Shown here: piece after piece, positions 16,501 through 24,885 of the stretch
How the letters are laid out: the number at the start of each line of letters is the position of its first letter
Numbering within the stretch: position 1 is the first letter of the stretch
Assembly (NCBI GenBank): GCA_002304345.1
Contig: NEUU01000002.1
Location: 186,001 to 250,000, forward strand
Direction of reading: 5' to 3'
Origin: Verrucomicrobia bacterium Tous-C9LFEB
GTDB lineage: Bacteria; Verrucomicrobiota; Verrucomicrobiia; Methylacidiphilales; UBA1321
Length of the DNA stretch: 64,000 nucleotides
The notes under the pieces: generated by a model
What the model saw: the letters and a program-made list of their open reading frames with translations, nothing else
Database searches by the model: none
Told to the model about the DNA's origin: nothing
Translations under genes and position numbers: made by a program

Positions 16501-19407
16501 GAACAATATTATCTCTCCGTGTTGACTAAAAAGGAGAACGGCAATTACGCCTATCAATCCGTTCTTAAAGAGCGTGAAGTCAAAACCGAAACACTTACCC
16601 TCGCTGCAACCAGTCAAAAATGGGTTGTTCCCACCAGACAAACCGGCGACTACATCGCACGCGTGTACGACACCCAAAACGTCTGCGTCAGCGTAATCAG
16701 ATTTTCTGTCGTCGGCACCGGTAACACTACGCGACAGCTCGAACGCAACGCTGAACTCAAAGCGCAACTCTCAAAAACCGAATTCCAGCCAGGAGAAGAG
16801 ATCTCCATCGCGATCACCGCTCCCTACACCGGGTCCGGGCTGATCACGATTGAGCGGGACCGCGTGCATGCGCATCGTTGGTTTCGCTCCACCTCGCTGA
16901 GCAGCGTGCAGAAAATTACGCTCCCAAAGGATTTTGAAGGCAACGGCTATATCAACGTCGCATTCGTGCGGGCCCTGGATTCCCGGGAGATTTTCATGAG
17001 TCCGCTGAGCTACGCGGTCATCCCTTTTGGTGTGAGTCGTGCGAAACGAACCATCCGCGTCGAACTTTCTGCTCCGGAAAAAGTGACTCCCGGCGAAACG
17101 CTCGCGATTCAATACCGCAGCGACAAGCCATCCAAGATCATCGTCTACGCCGTGGACGAAGGCATCCTGCAAGTCGCCGGTTATCAAGTACCCGATCCGC
17201 TGGATCACTTTTTGCAAAAGCGCGCCCTGCAGGTCACGACAGATCAAATTCTCGATCTGATCCTGCCGGAGTATTCCATCTCGCGCGAAGTCGCTGCAGC
17301 GGGTGGCGACGGACGCGAGGATTTACTCGCAGCCAATCTCAATCCGTTCAAGCGGAAGAACGAGGCACCCGTGGTCTATTGGTCGGGCATCCTGGAGAGC
17401 GGCCCTCACTCACGTGAAGTGCGCTACACCGTTCCGGAGTATTTCAATGGCACCCTGCGACTGATGGCTGTCGCCATTTCGGAGAACGTCGCCGGAGCGA
17501 CAGAACGAAAAGTCATCGCAAGCGGTCCCTTCATCATCCAACCGAACGTCCCCACCTTTGTTGCACCGGGCGATACTTTCCACGTCAGTGTAACCGTGGC
17601 CAATCAACAAGAAGGCTCTGGCCCCAATGCTACCGTACTCTTTGAGGCAAGCACTTCGCCGTCCCTCGAGATTCTCCAACGCCCGGAGTCTTCGCTCCCG
17701 ATTGCCGAAGGTCGCGACACGGTCGTCCATTATCTCTGCCGCGCAAAGGATCAGCTCGGCAATGCCGACCTCACTTTCACGGCGAAGCGTGGGACTGTCG
17801 CTATTCAATATGCCTCGCATCTGAGCGTGCGACCGTCTGTTGCCTATCGCACGGAAATTCAGAGTGGCTCGTTCACGGGGAAACAGGAGGAAATCGCGCT
17901 GAAACGCGATCTGTACCCCGCGTACTTCAAGGGTACCGCCTACGTCTCCGCACTACCGCTCGGACTAAGTCGCGGACTACAGGCTTACTTGGACGATTAC
18001 CCACACCTCTGCTCGGAACAACTCACCAGTCGGGGATTACCCTTGATCATTCTCGCCGGGGAAAATGAACTCGGCATCAGCAAGGCCGAAGCCCTTAAGG
18101 CCTTCAACGAAATCTCCGCTCTTCTGCGCAGCCGTCAGAATGATGAGGGTGCCTTTGGTTTGTGGCGTGCCGACAAGGTGGAACCGCTCCACTTCACCAG
18201 CGTCTACGTCATGCAGTTTCTTACTGAGGCAAAAGACCGCAACTATCCGGTCATGTCCGACATGATGGAAGAAGGTCTGGCTTATCTCGAAAAAATGGCC
18301 ACGGAAACACCCCGGTCGTTGTCGCAGGCGCGCCATCAGGCGCTTGCCATTTATCTCCTCACACGCAACGACATTGTCGCCACAAATGCCCTCGACCGTT
18401 TGCGCACCCACCTCGAGCAGCATTACCCCAAGGAGTGGAAGAACGACCTCGCAGCCCTCTATTGCGCCGGAGCTTATGCGCAGCTGCGCAACGTACGCGA
18501 AGGCGAGCGCCTCGTGGCCGAATTCACGATGGGCACATCGCTTAAGGCAAACGATGACTTCTACTCGGAATTGGATCGCGATAGTCAGTATCTCTACATT
18601 CTGGCTCATCACTTTCCGGAACGATTGAAGCTGGTCACTGCCGAGAATTTACAGTCGATCATCCGGCCCATTTTGCAGGGAAATTATAACACCCACAGCG
18701 CGGCCTATGCCATTCTCGGACTGCAAGCTTACGGACAAGTCGCGAATGCAGGCGATCTCACGATCGCGGCCCAAACGGATGTCGAGTTCCAACCACTCTC
18801 CACGACAGGATCGCTGGTCAAGCAAGCGCGCCTGACCGTCGCTACCCGTGCGGTGCGCCTCACCCGCGATGGGGGCAGCATGCTCACCAAACAACCGCCC
18901 GTCTTCTATCAGGTCGTGCAGTCGGGTTTTGAAAAAAAACCCGCAAATCAGGTCCTTGCCCAAGGGTTGGAAGTGCAGCGTGAATTTAGAAATGCTCAAG
19001 GCGATGTCGTGACCAAGGCGATTCTCGGAGAGGAAATCGAAGTGCATATTAAAGTACGCGCCCTGAATCAGGATGTGCTCGAAAATATAGCCATCATTGA
19101 CCTACTACCCGGTGGCTTCGAAGTGGTGATTGATTCTGTTCGCGACGCTGAAAGTGGGATCGTGCGCAGTGAAAAGAATCTGCGTTGGGAAATGATCCCG
19201 GTTGACTCCGTTGATGTGCGTGAGGATCGGGTCGTGATTTACGGAACCGCCTATCGCACGGCGCGTGAATTTATCTACCGCATCAAGGCCGTGAATCGCG
19301 GTGAATACGCCGTCCCGGGAACACAAGCCGAATCGATGTATCAACCGCAGATCCAGGCGCGCGCGCTACCGGGTCGGATCACGATCGAAAAGGAATCCGG
19401 TCAATGA
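13567..19407 (+). CDS. Bacterial alpha-2-macroglobulin family protein with thioester motif
   Basis: 1946 residues. An N-terminal hydrophobic anchor (about 37-55, VLIFLVAIALLIGGW) precedes many beta-sandwich (MG) domains. The bait/alpha-2-macroglobulin core follows (LLFSDRGIYRPGDIAHFG near 695, and a VYAVDEGILQVAGY segment near 1195), then the helical thioester domain from about 1470. The thioester motif is CSEQ (Cys1482, Gln1485), equivalent to the CLEQ of E. coli YfhM. Such proteins trap proteases in the periplasm and are usually paired with PBP1C, as here: the pbpC start overlaps its stop by 4 bases (ATGA). A low-complexity ESESSSSSSS tract lies near residue 545. The start is uncertain; 13567 gives a long basic n-region and no strong Shine-Dalgarno. 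Confidence 0.92.
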   Translation: MNRFAFFERIFSSAFGTLSWQPPHWLRKSSNSTCLKRVLIFLVAIALLIGGWSWWNSAQPKTDRTTVTVAAPPVSPVVDGKIRPAPLSIKFSQSAALLDQIGKKVVRGVELQPAIPGTWTWLSDRELTFQPETDWPAGKEYAVKLHSSLFPAQVKLNTYRPRFTTEKFRTSLHAVEFYVNPKDPSERRATATLTFTHPVDVTPLLQSLEWKWQGREDLFVRTQKEEAPFTITLTPDGRTAYLRSLPILLPKEDNYLQLQVRKGLSNRSGEASLEVPLCGELRVPNLYSFLRFKRAQTIIASNLNGEPEQALVLETAIGVKPDDLRKAITVHLLPADKPSRGSRPAVQNYDWSSAGEVDDALLAQSKPVAVKWNAPEIDYPEVHSLRLSVPENRYLLIQVRHGLTGLGGFVMKDDYRTVVKVTPYAKEVRFLHEGAILALSGERKLSVLARSLSQIEYRVGRIDAKEINHLISQSSGNFQSPVFQSYHFGEDNICDVSTRKIDVVAEPGKSSYLTLNLNDYLTDKRTGEHRGLFLIRVAEIKPSDDESESESSSSSSSMEENRTADHRWEDHDATDLVSDRRLILVTDLGLIAKQNADSSQDVFVQSIKTGQPIPGAKVEVLGKNGVPVAIATTDESGHATLPILKDFKREQEPVAIVVRRGEDFSFMPYGRADRRLNYSRYDISGVELLRPDVLDALLFSDRGIYRPGDIAHFGIALKQMDWKGRLAGLPLEIAVTDPQGRESTTAQIQAPADGFFEWTYATREAAPTGLYTIGLYLHKKDKRGELLGSTSIRVEEFLPDRLKIQAKLTSESSVGWVQPDGLKINVTLQNLYGAPATGHRITGKMSLTPAAIAFKSYPDFNFYDPLLKEASKREPHDEELAEVKTDEQGRAGLDLNLTRFDTSAYHLTYVARGFEKEGGRSVATGSEILVSARPWLVGFKADGDLRFIHRNSQRTVELLAVDPHVKPFAAGNLKLVLSEQYYLSVLTKKENGNYAYQSVLKEREVKTETLTLAATSQKWVVPTRQTGDYIARVYDTQNVCVSVIRFSVVGTGNTTRQLERNAELKAQLSKTEFQPGEEISIAITAPYTGSGLITIERDRVHAHRWFRSTSLSSVQKITLPKDFEGNGYINVAFVRALDSREIFMSPLSYAVIPFGVSRAKRTIRVELSAPEKVTPGETLAIQYRSDKPSKIIVYAVDEGILQVAGYQVPDPLDHFLQKRALQVTTDQILDLILPEYSISREVAAAGGDGREDLLAANLNPFKRKNEAPVVYWSGILESGPHSREVRYTVPEYFNGTLRLMAVAISENVAGATERKVIASGPFIIQPNVPTFVAPGDTFHVSVTVANQQEGSGPNATVLFEASTSPSLEILQRPESSLPIAEGRDTVVHYLCRAKDQLGNADLTFTAKRGTVAIQYASHLSVRPSVAYRTEIQSGSFTGKQEEIALKRDLYPAYFKGTAYVSALPLGLSRGLQAYLDDYPHLCSEQLTSRGLPLIILAGENELGISKAEALKAFNEISALLRSRQNDEGAFGLWRADKVEPLHFTSVYVMQFLTEAKDRNYPVMSDMMEEGLAYLEKMATETPRSLSQARHQALAIYLLTRNDIVATNALDRLRTHLEQHYPKEWKNDLAALYCAGAYAQLRNVREGERLVAEFTMGTSLKANDDFYSELDRDSQYLYILAHHFPERLKLVTAENLQSIIRPILQGNYNTHSAAYAILGLQAYGQVANAGDLTIAAQTDVEFQPLSTTGSLVKQARLTVATRAVRLTRDGGSMLTKQPPVFYQVVQSGFEKKPANQVLAQGLEVQREFRNAQGDVVTKAILGEEIEVHIKVRALNQDVLENIAIIDLLPGGFEVVIDSVRDAESGIVRSEKNLRWEMIPVDSVDVREDRVVIYGTAYRTAREFIYRIKAVNRGEYAVPGTQAESMYQPQIQARALPGRITIEKESGQ

Positions 19408-21737
19408 AACGTTGCCTTTCCCAACTCTTGCTCGGGGGCGCTTTTATCCTCGCCACGATTCTCATCGCCCTGCAACTCGCACCACGTCCGCCGTTACTCG
19501 ATAGCGTTTCGTTCTCGCCAGTCGTTTACGATCGGCGCGGAGAACTTCTACGCTTCGGTCTCGCCACGGATGACAGCTTCCGACAGTTCGTGCCACTCGA
19601 TCAAATCTCACCACTCCTGATCGAATCCACATTGCTCTACGAAGACCGCTATTTCTATCAGCATACAGGCACCAACCCTGTCGCGCTGGCCAAGGCCTTC
19701 TGGAACGAACTCTCCCATTCGCATCGCCGCATCGGTGCCTCCACCATTACCATGCAAGTAGCACGACTGCGCTATCGGTTGAATACCCGTACCTGGACGG
19801 GAAAACTGATTCAGATTCTCATGGCCGCGCGCATCGAAAGTCATTACTCCAAGCGGCAGATTCTTGAAGCCTACTTTAATCTCGCACCCTACGGTCGCAA
19901 TATAGAGGGTGTGGGCGCGGCGTCGCGGCTCTACTTTGGCAAGGAAGCCGCCGATCTGAGTCTGGCCGAAGCGCTAACACTGAGCGTGATTCCGCAGAAC
20001 CCCACGCGTCGTGCTCCCGGAGCGAAATCGGAGCAACCGCTGCTCGATGCGCGACGCGGACTCTTTGAAGCCTGGGTGCAGAAACATCCCGCCGATCTCG
20101 AAAAGCGCTCGATCTTCGACATGCCCATGCAAGTGCGCACCTTGTCGAAGGTGCCCTTTCGTGCGCCTCACTTCAGCGAGGATTGCCTGCAGTCGGTTAC
20201 CGATTCGCGTCATCTGCTCACGACGCTCGATTGGCGTTGGCAGCAACTGCTGGAACGTCAACTCGCCACCACTCTCGTCGAACGTTCCCGTGAAGGTCTC
20301 ACCAATGCTTCCGCCCTGCTCATTGATTACCGCACCATGGAGGTTCTCGCTTCCGTAGGCTCTGCCGATTACTTCAATACCGCGATCAATGGCCAAGTGA
20401 ACGGAACGCGCATGAAGCGCTCTCCCGGCTCTGCGCTCAAGCCCTTCGTCTATGCCCTCGCCTTGGATCAGGGACTGATTCAGCCCCACTCGTTATTGAA
20501 GGACGCTCCGACCAGCTTCAACGGATACAACCCGGAAAATTTTGACCGCGATTTCATGGGTCCCGTGCAAGCCTGCGACGCGCTGGTGCAAAGTCGCAAC
20601 GTTCCTGCGGTAACACTCGCCTCGAAGTTGAGCGAGCACTCGCTTTATGCGCTCTTGCAGGGTGCCGAAGTCTCAGGCTTGCGGCCTGAGTCGTCGTATG
20701 GATTAACCATCGCACTTGGCGGCGTCGAAGTCAGCCCCGAGGACATCGCCGGCATCTACGCCATGCTTGCCAATCGGGGTGAGTATCGACCCTTGCGAAA
20801 AATCACCAATGCTCCCACCGAAAAAAGCCGACGACTGCTGTCACCGGAAGCGAGTTTTCTGGTGCTCGACATGCTCAAGAAAAATAATCTTCCGGCTTAT
20901 CAAGGCATCCGCGCTTCGACCAGCGCCTCGCGCCCCATCGCGTGGAAAACCGGCACCTCCTATTCCTTTCGCGATGCGTGGACGGCGGGAGTCTTCGATC
21001 ATTACGTTCTCGTCGTCTGGGTGGGGAATTTTGATGGCAAACCGAATCCCGCGCTCATCGGTCGCTCGGCTGCCGCGCCGCTGTTCTTTTCCATCGTCAA
21101 CGCCCTGCGCGCTCAATCACCACCGAACGCGACACCATCTTCGTGGGAATCCAGCAATCAGCTGAATCTGGCCCGGGTCGATCTTTGCGCTGTAACGGGA
21201 GAATTGGCCGGGGCCCATTGCCAGCACCAGAAAAGCGGCTGGTTCATTCCCGGCGTTTCTCCTCTGAAAACCTGTGCCGTGCATCAGGAAATCCTGATCG
21301 ACCCACGCACAGGATATCGTGTCGCGAATGCGGATAACGTGCCGAACGTCCGTCACGAAGTTGTCGAGATTTGGCCCTCTGATTTGCAAACGCTCTTCCG
21401 CTTTGCCGGACTCCCCCGCGCCACGCCACCGCCGTTCGCACCCGATGCCCGTCCCACAGCAAATTCGACGACCACGACGTTGGAGATCACTTCTCCACGC
21501 GCAGGCATGGAATATCAACTGCGGGTGGGATCGAATGATCAGTCGATTCCCTTGCAGGCGCAAGCCTCATCGACCACGCGATTGATCTATTGGTTCGCGG
21601 GAAAAAATTATCTCGGCAGCAGCGCACCCGGGGAAACCATTCAGTGGTCAGCCCTGCCCGGAGCTTTCACCATCTGTGCGATCAATGAAGGCGGTCATTC
21701 CGTCACCCGGCGCGTGGTGGTTGCTGCCACGCAATAA
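19404..21737 (+). CDS. pbpC: Penicillin-binding protein 1C
   Basis: 777 residues. An N-terminal membrane anchor (about 8-26) is followed by the GT51 transglycosylase domain, with catalytic Glu80 in EDRYFYQHTG and the family motif GASTITMQ. The transpeptidase domain has the SxxK motif S343-A-L-K346 in SPGSALKPF, SRN in QSRNVPAV, and KTGTS. A C-terminal BiPBP_C beta domain follows (from about 690, ITSPRAGMEYQL). It polymerises and can cross-link peptidoglycan at the inner membrane. It is coupled to the alpha-2-macroglobulin gene by a 4-base overlap, matching the known A2M-PBP1C repair/defence pairing. Confidence 0.95.
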   Translation: MKRCLSQLLLGGAFILATILIALQLAPRPPLLDSVSFSPVVYDRRGELLRFGLATDDSFRQFVPLDQISPLLIESTLLYEDRYFYQHTGTNPVALAKAFWNELSHSHRRIGASTITMQVARLRYRLNTRTWTGKLIQILMAARIESHYSKRQILEAYFNLAPYGRNIEGVGAASRLYFGKEAADLSLAEALTLSVIPQNPTRRAPGAKSEQPLLDARRGLFEAWVQKHPADLEKRSIFDMPMQVRTLSKVPFRAPHFSEDCLQSVTDSRHLLTTLDWRWQQLLERQLATTLVERSREGLTNASALLIDYRTMEVLASVGSADYFNTAINGQVNGTRMKRSPGSALKPFVYALALDQGLIQPHSLLKDAPTSFNGYNPENFDRDFMGPVQACDALVQSRNVPAVTLASKLSEHSLYALLQGAEVSGLRPESSYGLTIALGGVEVSPEDIAGIYAMLANRGEYRPLRKITNAPTEKSRRLLSPEASFLVLDMLKKNNLPAYQGIRASTSASRPIAWKTGTSYSFRDAWTAGVFDHYVLVVWVGNFDGKPNPALIGRSAAAPLFFSIVNALRAQSPPNATPSSWESSNQLNLARVDLCAVTGELAGAHCQHQKSGWFIPGVSPLKTCAVHQEILIDPRTGYRVANADNVPNVRHEVVEIWPSDLQTLFRFAGLPRATPPPFAPDARPTANSTTTTLEITSPRAGMEYQLRVGSNDQSIPLQAQASSTTRLIYWFAGKNYLGSSAPGETIQWSALPGAFTICAINEGGHSVTRRVVVAATQ

Positions 21738-21744
21738 GAGCCGG

Positions 21745-22851
21745 TCAACGGCAAAGACGGACCACTTCCGATGCCATCTGATTGAGTGGCATAATGCGGT
21801 CCACACCGCCCGCACGAATCGCTTCCTGCGGCATCCCAAAGACCACGCAGGAAGCCTCGTCCTGCGCCAGATTATAAGCACCCGCCTGCTTCATCTCCTG
21901 CATTCCTCTGGCTCCGTCGTCACCCATGCCAGTCATGATCACGCCCACCGCATTTCTCCCGGCGTAGCGCGCCACGGATCGGAACAGGACATCCACCGAG
22001 GGTCGATGTCGGCACACCAGTGGACCCTCCTTGATTTCCACATAGTAGCGGCTGCCGCTGCGCTTGAGCATCATGTGTTTATTCCCAGGCGCAATGAGGG
22101 CTTGTCCGCGCAAAACCGAATCGTTATTCGCCGCTTCTTTCACCGTGACCCGGCAAAGACCATTCAGTCGTTGGGCAAAGCACGCGGTGAACTTCTCCGG
22201 CATGTGCTGGACGATAATCATGCCCGGAGCATCTTCCGGTAGCGCCTCGAGAAATTCGCGCAAGGCTTCCGTTCCGCCGGTCGAAGCGCCGATAGCCACG
22301 ATTTTTTCGGTAGTCTCGATCATCGCGTGCGATTCCGGCTTCGGCAGCATGACATCCGCACTCAACTTGGGGCACGGGACATTGCATGTCATCGGACCAA
22401 ACGCCGCAGTATCCAGTTTCGCGCCACGACCTCGCAATACGCGCGCCCGGGCCGCAGACTTCACCACGTCGCAAATGCGCACCCGCGATTCCTCGAGAAA
22501 TTGCTTCGTCCCCACGCGCGGCTTTTCGATAATATCCACCGCGCCGCGTTCCAGCGCCATCAAGGCCGACTCCGAACCGCTACCAGTCAGGCTCGAACAC
22601 ATCACCACCGGGATCGGGTGCTGCTTCATGATCTTCGCCAGGAAGGTGAGCCCATCCATGCGGGGCATTTCCACATCAAGCGTGATCACATCCGGAATTT
22701 CACGTGACATGCGCTCCACGGCGAGAAACGGATCCGCCGCCGTGGCAATCACGGCAATTCCCGGATCGGACTCCAACACTTCCTTAAGTGTCTGACGTAC
22801 CGTTGCCGAATCATCAACCACCAAAACCCGTATTTTTTTCTCCGGCATCAT
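21745..22851 (-). CDS. cheB: Chemotaxis response regulator protein-glutamate methylesterase CheB
   Basis: 368 residues from the ATG pair at 22851/22848. The frame is open to 22893, but that start would lie inside cheD. The receiver domain (about 7-125) has Asp13/Asp14 and phospho-acceptor Asp59 in [12 protein letters not shown]. The methylesterase domain (about 178-368) has the catalytic Ser in GASTGG, His in IVQHMPEKF, and the DDGARGM acid segment. It demethylates or deamidates MCP glutamates and resets adaptation. It is the last gene of the minus-strand chemosensory operon, 11 bases after cheD. Confidence 0.95.
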   Translation of the reverse strand: MMPEKKIRVLVVDDSATVRQTLKEVLESDPGIAVIATAADPFLAVERMSREIPDVITLDVEMPRMDGLTFLAKIMKQHPIPVVMCSSLTGSGSESALMALERGAVDIIEKPRVGTKQFLEESRVRICDVVKSAARARVLRGRGAKLDTAAFGPMTCNVPCPKLSADVMLPKPESHAMIETTEKIVAIGASTGGTEALREFLEALPEDAPGMIIVQHMPEKFTACFAQRLNGLCRVTVKEAANNDSVLRGQALIAPGNKHMMLKRSGSRYYVEIKEGPLVCRHRPSVDVLFRSVARYAGRNAVGVIMTGMGDDGARGMQEMKQAGAYNLAQDEASCVVFGMPQEAIRAGGVDRIMPLNQMASEVVRLCR

Positions 22852-22862
22852 ATTTTTTGAAA

Positions 22863-23378
22863 TTAATTGAGCGTGTCGCGTGATCTCAGGCATTTAAGCC
22901 AGACCACACCGCTGGCCGTGTTGAAGATAAGTTTACGCCCCCGATTGCCCCCAGTATGTTCACGAGCCACTCGCAATCCGTACTGGTCGAGAATTTCCTT
23001 CGCCCGTCGGATATTGGACACTCCGATGCCATGACCTCGCTTGTTCGTTTGGCTGTGGCCGAAGACATTGGCCCCACCGAAGAGCTTCACCTCGGTTTCA
23101 ACCGGATCAATTCCAAGGTGACGAAATTTTTCCGCCATAAACGGAACCACAAGACTGACGTATTTATAGGGTTCCGACATCTCCGTCAGGATATGCCGTG
23201 AACCATCCGGGTCTGCCAGCATGGCGTGGCAGATGGAGGCCAGTCGCAACCTCGGACTAAACATCGTGACCGCCACGCACGATCCCAGCAGCGTCATCAC
23301 CTCGCAGGGTTGATCGCCGACAAATAGCTTCCCCGGCTTCAGACACACACTTTTCAGAGACGGAGAAATAGTCTTCAT
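22863..23378 (-). CDS. cheD: Chemoreceptor glutamine deamidase CheD
   Basis: 171 residues, the normal CheD size. The catalytic pair is Cys34 (LLGSCVAV) and His51 (ASICHAML), spaced 17 residues as in characterised Che[23 protein letters not shown] follows the family pattern. It deamidates MCP glutamines and, in species with CheC, interacts with it. No CheC or CheZ is encoded in this window. Its ATG overlaps the cheR stop by 4 bases, which indicates translational coupling. Confidence 0.94.
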   Translation of the reverse strand: MKTISPSLKSVCLKPGKLFVGDQPCEVMTLLGSCVAVTMFSPRLRLASICHAMLADPDGSRHILTEMSEPYKYVSLVVPFMAEKFRHLGIDPVETEVKLFGGANVFGHSQTNKRGHGIGVSNIRRAKEILDQYGLRVAREHTGGNRGRKLIFNTASGVVWLKCLRSRDTLN

Positions 23379-24196
23379 CGCACTTTTTGAAACACCGAAT
23401 TGAATACCTGACGAATGGGCAAATCGAAACCCACAAGAGATTCCGAATGTCCTGCAAATAAATAACCGCCAACACTGAGATTGCGGCAGAGCTTTTCCAG
23501 CACGCTTTGCTGGGTTTGCTTGGCAAAATAAATCATGACGTTACGAAAGAAGATCGCGTCAAACTGCTCCTTCACCCCGTAATCCTCATTCATGAAATTC
23601 AAACGGCCAAAGCGCACCTTTTGCCGCAGATCGGGGCTGATGCGTATCACTCCGCGCTTGCGATCCTTGGCGCGCATGAGGTAACGGCGGCGAAGGTCGA
23701 TCGATACGGGGTCCACCCTTATCTCCTCATAGATTGCCGTACGAGCGTGATTAAGCACCCGCGTGGAAATATCCGTGGCCAAAATGGAAAAATCAAAACC
23801 CATATGAGCCGTCTTGTACTCGCTCAGAACCATCGCCAGCGTGTAGGGCTCTTCGCCGGAAGAACAACCGGCGCACCAGAGTTTGAAGGGCCGCCCACCC
23901 GGCTTGCCACAATCCAACGAGGGCAGTGCCGTTTGGGTTAAGAATTCAAAGTGTTTCGGCTCACGAAAAAAATCCGTCTTGTTCGTTGTGACGAGATTAA
24001 TGAACTCAGTCCATTCATCACTTGTCTCCGGAAGATCAAAGAGGTGGCGCTCATATTCTTCCAAATTGGCGAGATGCAATTGCGTCATCCGTTTATAGAG
24101 ACGGCTTTGCAGCATGATGCGTTTTTCCGGAGGCATTTTGATGCCGAGCTCGCGAGTAATGAACTTGCTGAACCGGTCAAAACTTTCCTTCGACAT
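23375..24196 (-). CDS. cheR: Chemotaxis protein methyltransferase CheR
   Basis: 273 residues from the ATG at 24196; an in-frame ATG at 24235 would add 13 residues. The N-terminal CheR helical domain (about 1-75) is followed by the SAM-binding domain with LWCAGCSSGEEPYTLAM. Then come the FSILATDIS strand and DAIFFRNVMIYF, all diagnostic of CheR. It methylates MCP glutamates. A 156-base gap with a stable hairpin separates it from the upstream cheW, which is unusual in an otherwise tightly packed operon. No TPR extension is present. Confidence 0.94.
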   Translation of the reverse strand: MSKESFDRFSKFITRELGIKMPPEKRIMLQSRLYKRMTQLHLANLEEYERHLFDLPETSDEWTEFINLVTTNKTDFFREPKHFEFLTQTALPSLDCGKPGGRPFKLWCAGCSSGEEPYTLAMVLSEYKTAHMGFDFSILATDISTRVLNHARTAIYEEIRVDPVSIDLRRRYLMRAKDRKRGVIRISPDLRQKVRFGRLNFMNEDYGVKEQFDAIFFRNVMIYFAKQTQQSVLEKLCRNLSVGGYLFAGHSESLVGFDLPIRQVFNSVFQKVR

Positions 24197-24292
24197 GGCT
24201 GAGTACGAGCACGGTTTATAAGCAGAGACGCTCATGGCGTAGAAGTATTCAATCTCATCAGGTTGGTTTCGGAAGGTTTGAAAATATCGAGA

Positions 24293-24341
24293 TCCGGAGC
24301 CCGACCCTCCGTCGATGAAACGGAAGGTCGGCTCAGGATCA
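24293..24341 (-). other. Intercistronic hairpin between cheW and cheR
   Basis: The stretch 24293-24315 (GATCCGGAGCCCGACCCTCC then GTC) and 24323-24341 (GGAAGGTCGGCTCAGGATC) form a long imperfect stem with a GATGAAAC loop. It lies inside the operon between the stop of cheW and the start of cheR. No T-tract follows on the transcribed strand, so it looks more like an mRNA processing or stability element, or a weak attenuator, than a full terminator. Confidence 0.55.
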
Positions 24342-24352
24342 CTCTTGAACGA

Positions 24353-24865
24353 TCAAGCGTTCGCCGGTTCGGCATTCAGAGAGGCCTGGGTCGCCTCCAG
24401 CTGAACAATATCGTCCATGGAGAACACTTTCGTGATATCCAGGATAATGATGAACTGATCGCCTCGTTTGCCCATGCCTTGGATCAATTCGGTCTTCCAT
24501 CTCATGCCGATACGGGGCGGAGCGTTGATTTGATTCGGCTCCAGCTCGATGACTTCGTGCACCGAATCGGCCAGACCGCCCAATACCAAGGCTTCTCCGT
24601 CCATTTCAAGCTCCAGCACCACGATGCGCGTCTGCACGGTATCGGGAGCTTTGGGCAACCCAAACTTCAGACGCAGATCGACCACGGGAATGGCGCTGCC
24701 GCGAACATTCACCACACCTCGCATATAACCGGGAGCCGTGGGAACTTTGGTGATCAATGACAGGTCGAGCACTTCCCGGACCTGTCCGACGTTGATGGCG
24801 AACAGCTCATCCCCCAACTTGAAGGTAATGTACTGCGCCGTTTCTTTAATGCTCTCTACGCTCAT
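24353..24865 (-). CDS. cheW: Chemotaxis adaptor protein CheW
   Basis: 170 residues of the CheW SH3-like fold: YITFKLGDELFAINVGQVREV at the start (about 10-30), PGYMRGVVNVRGSAIPVVDLRLKFG in the middle, and a C-terminal LIQGMGKRGDQFIIILDITKVF. It bridges MCP tips to CheA. It starts 20 bases after the MCP stop. Nothing is missing from the family core. Confidence 0.95.
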   Translation of the reverse strand: MSVESIKETAQYITFKLGDELFAINVGQVREVLDLSLITKVPTAPGYMRGVVNVRGSAIPVVDLRLKFGLPKAPDTVQTRIVVLELEMDGEALVLGGLADSVHEVIELEPNQINAPPRIGMRWKTELIQGMGKRGDQFIIILDITKVFSMDDIVQLEATQASLNAEPANA

Positions 24866-24885
24866 GGAATCTCCTGGGTTCAGGG

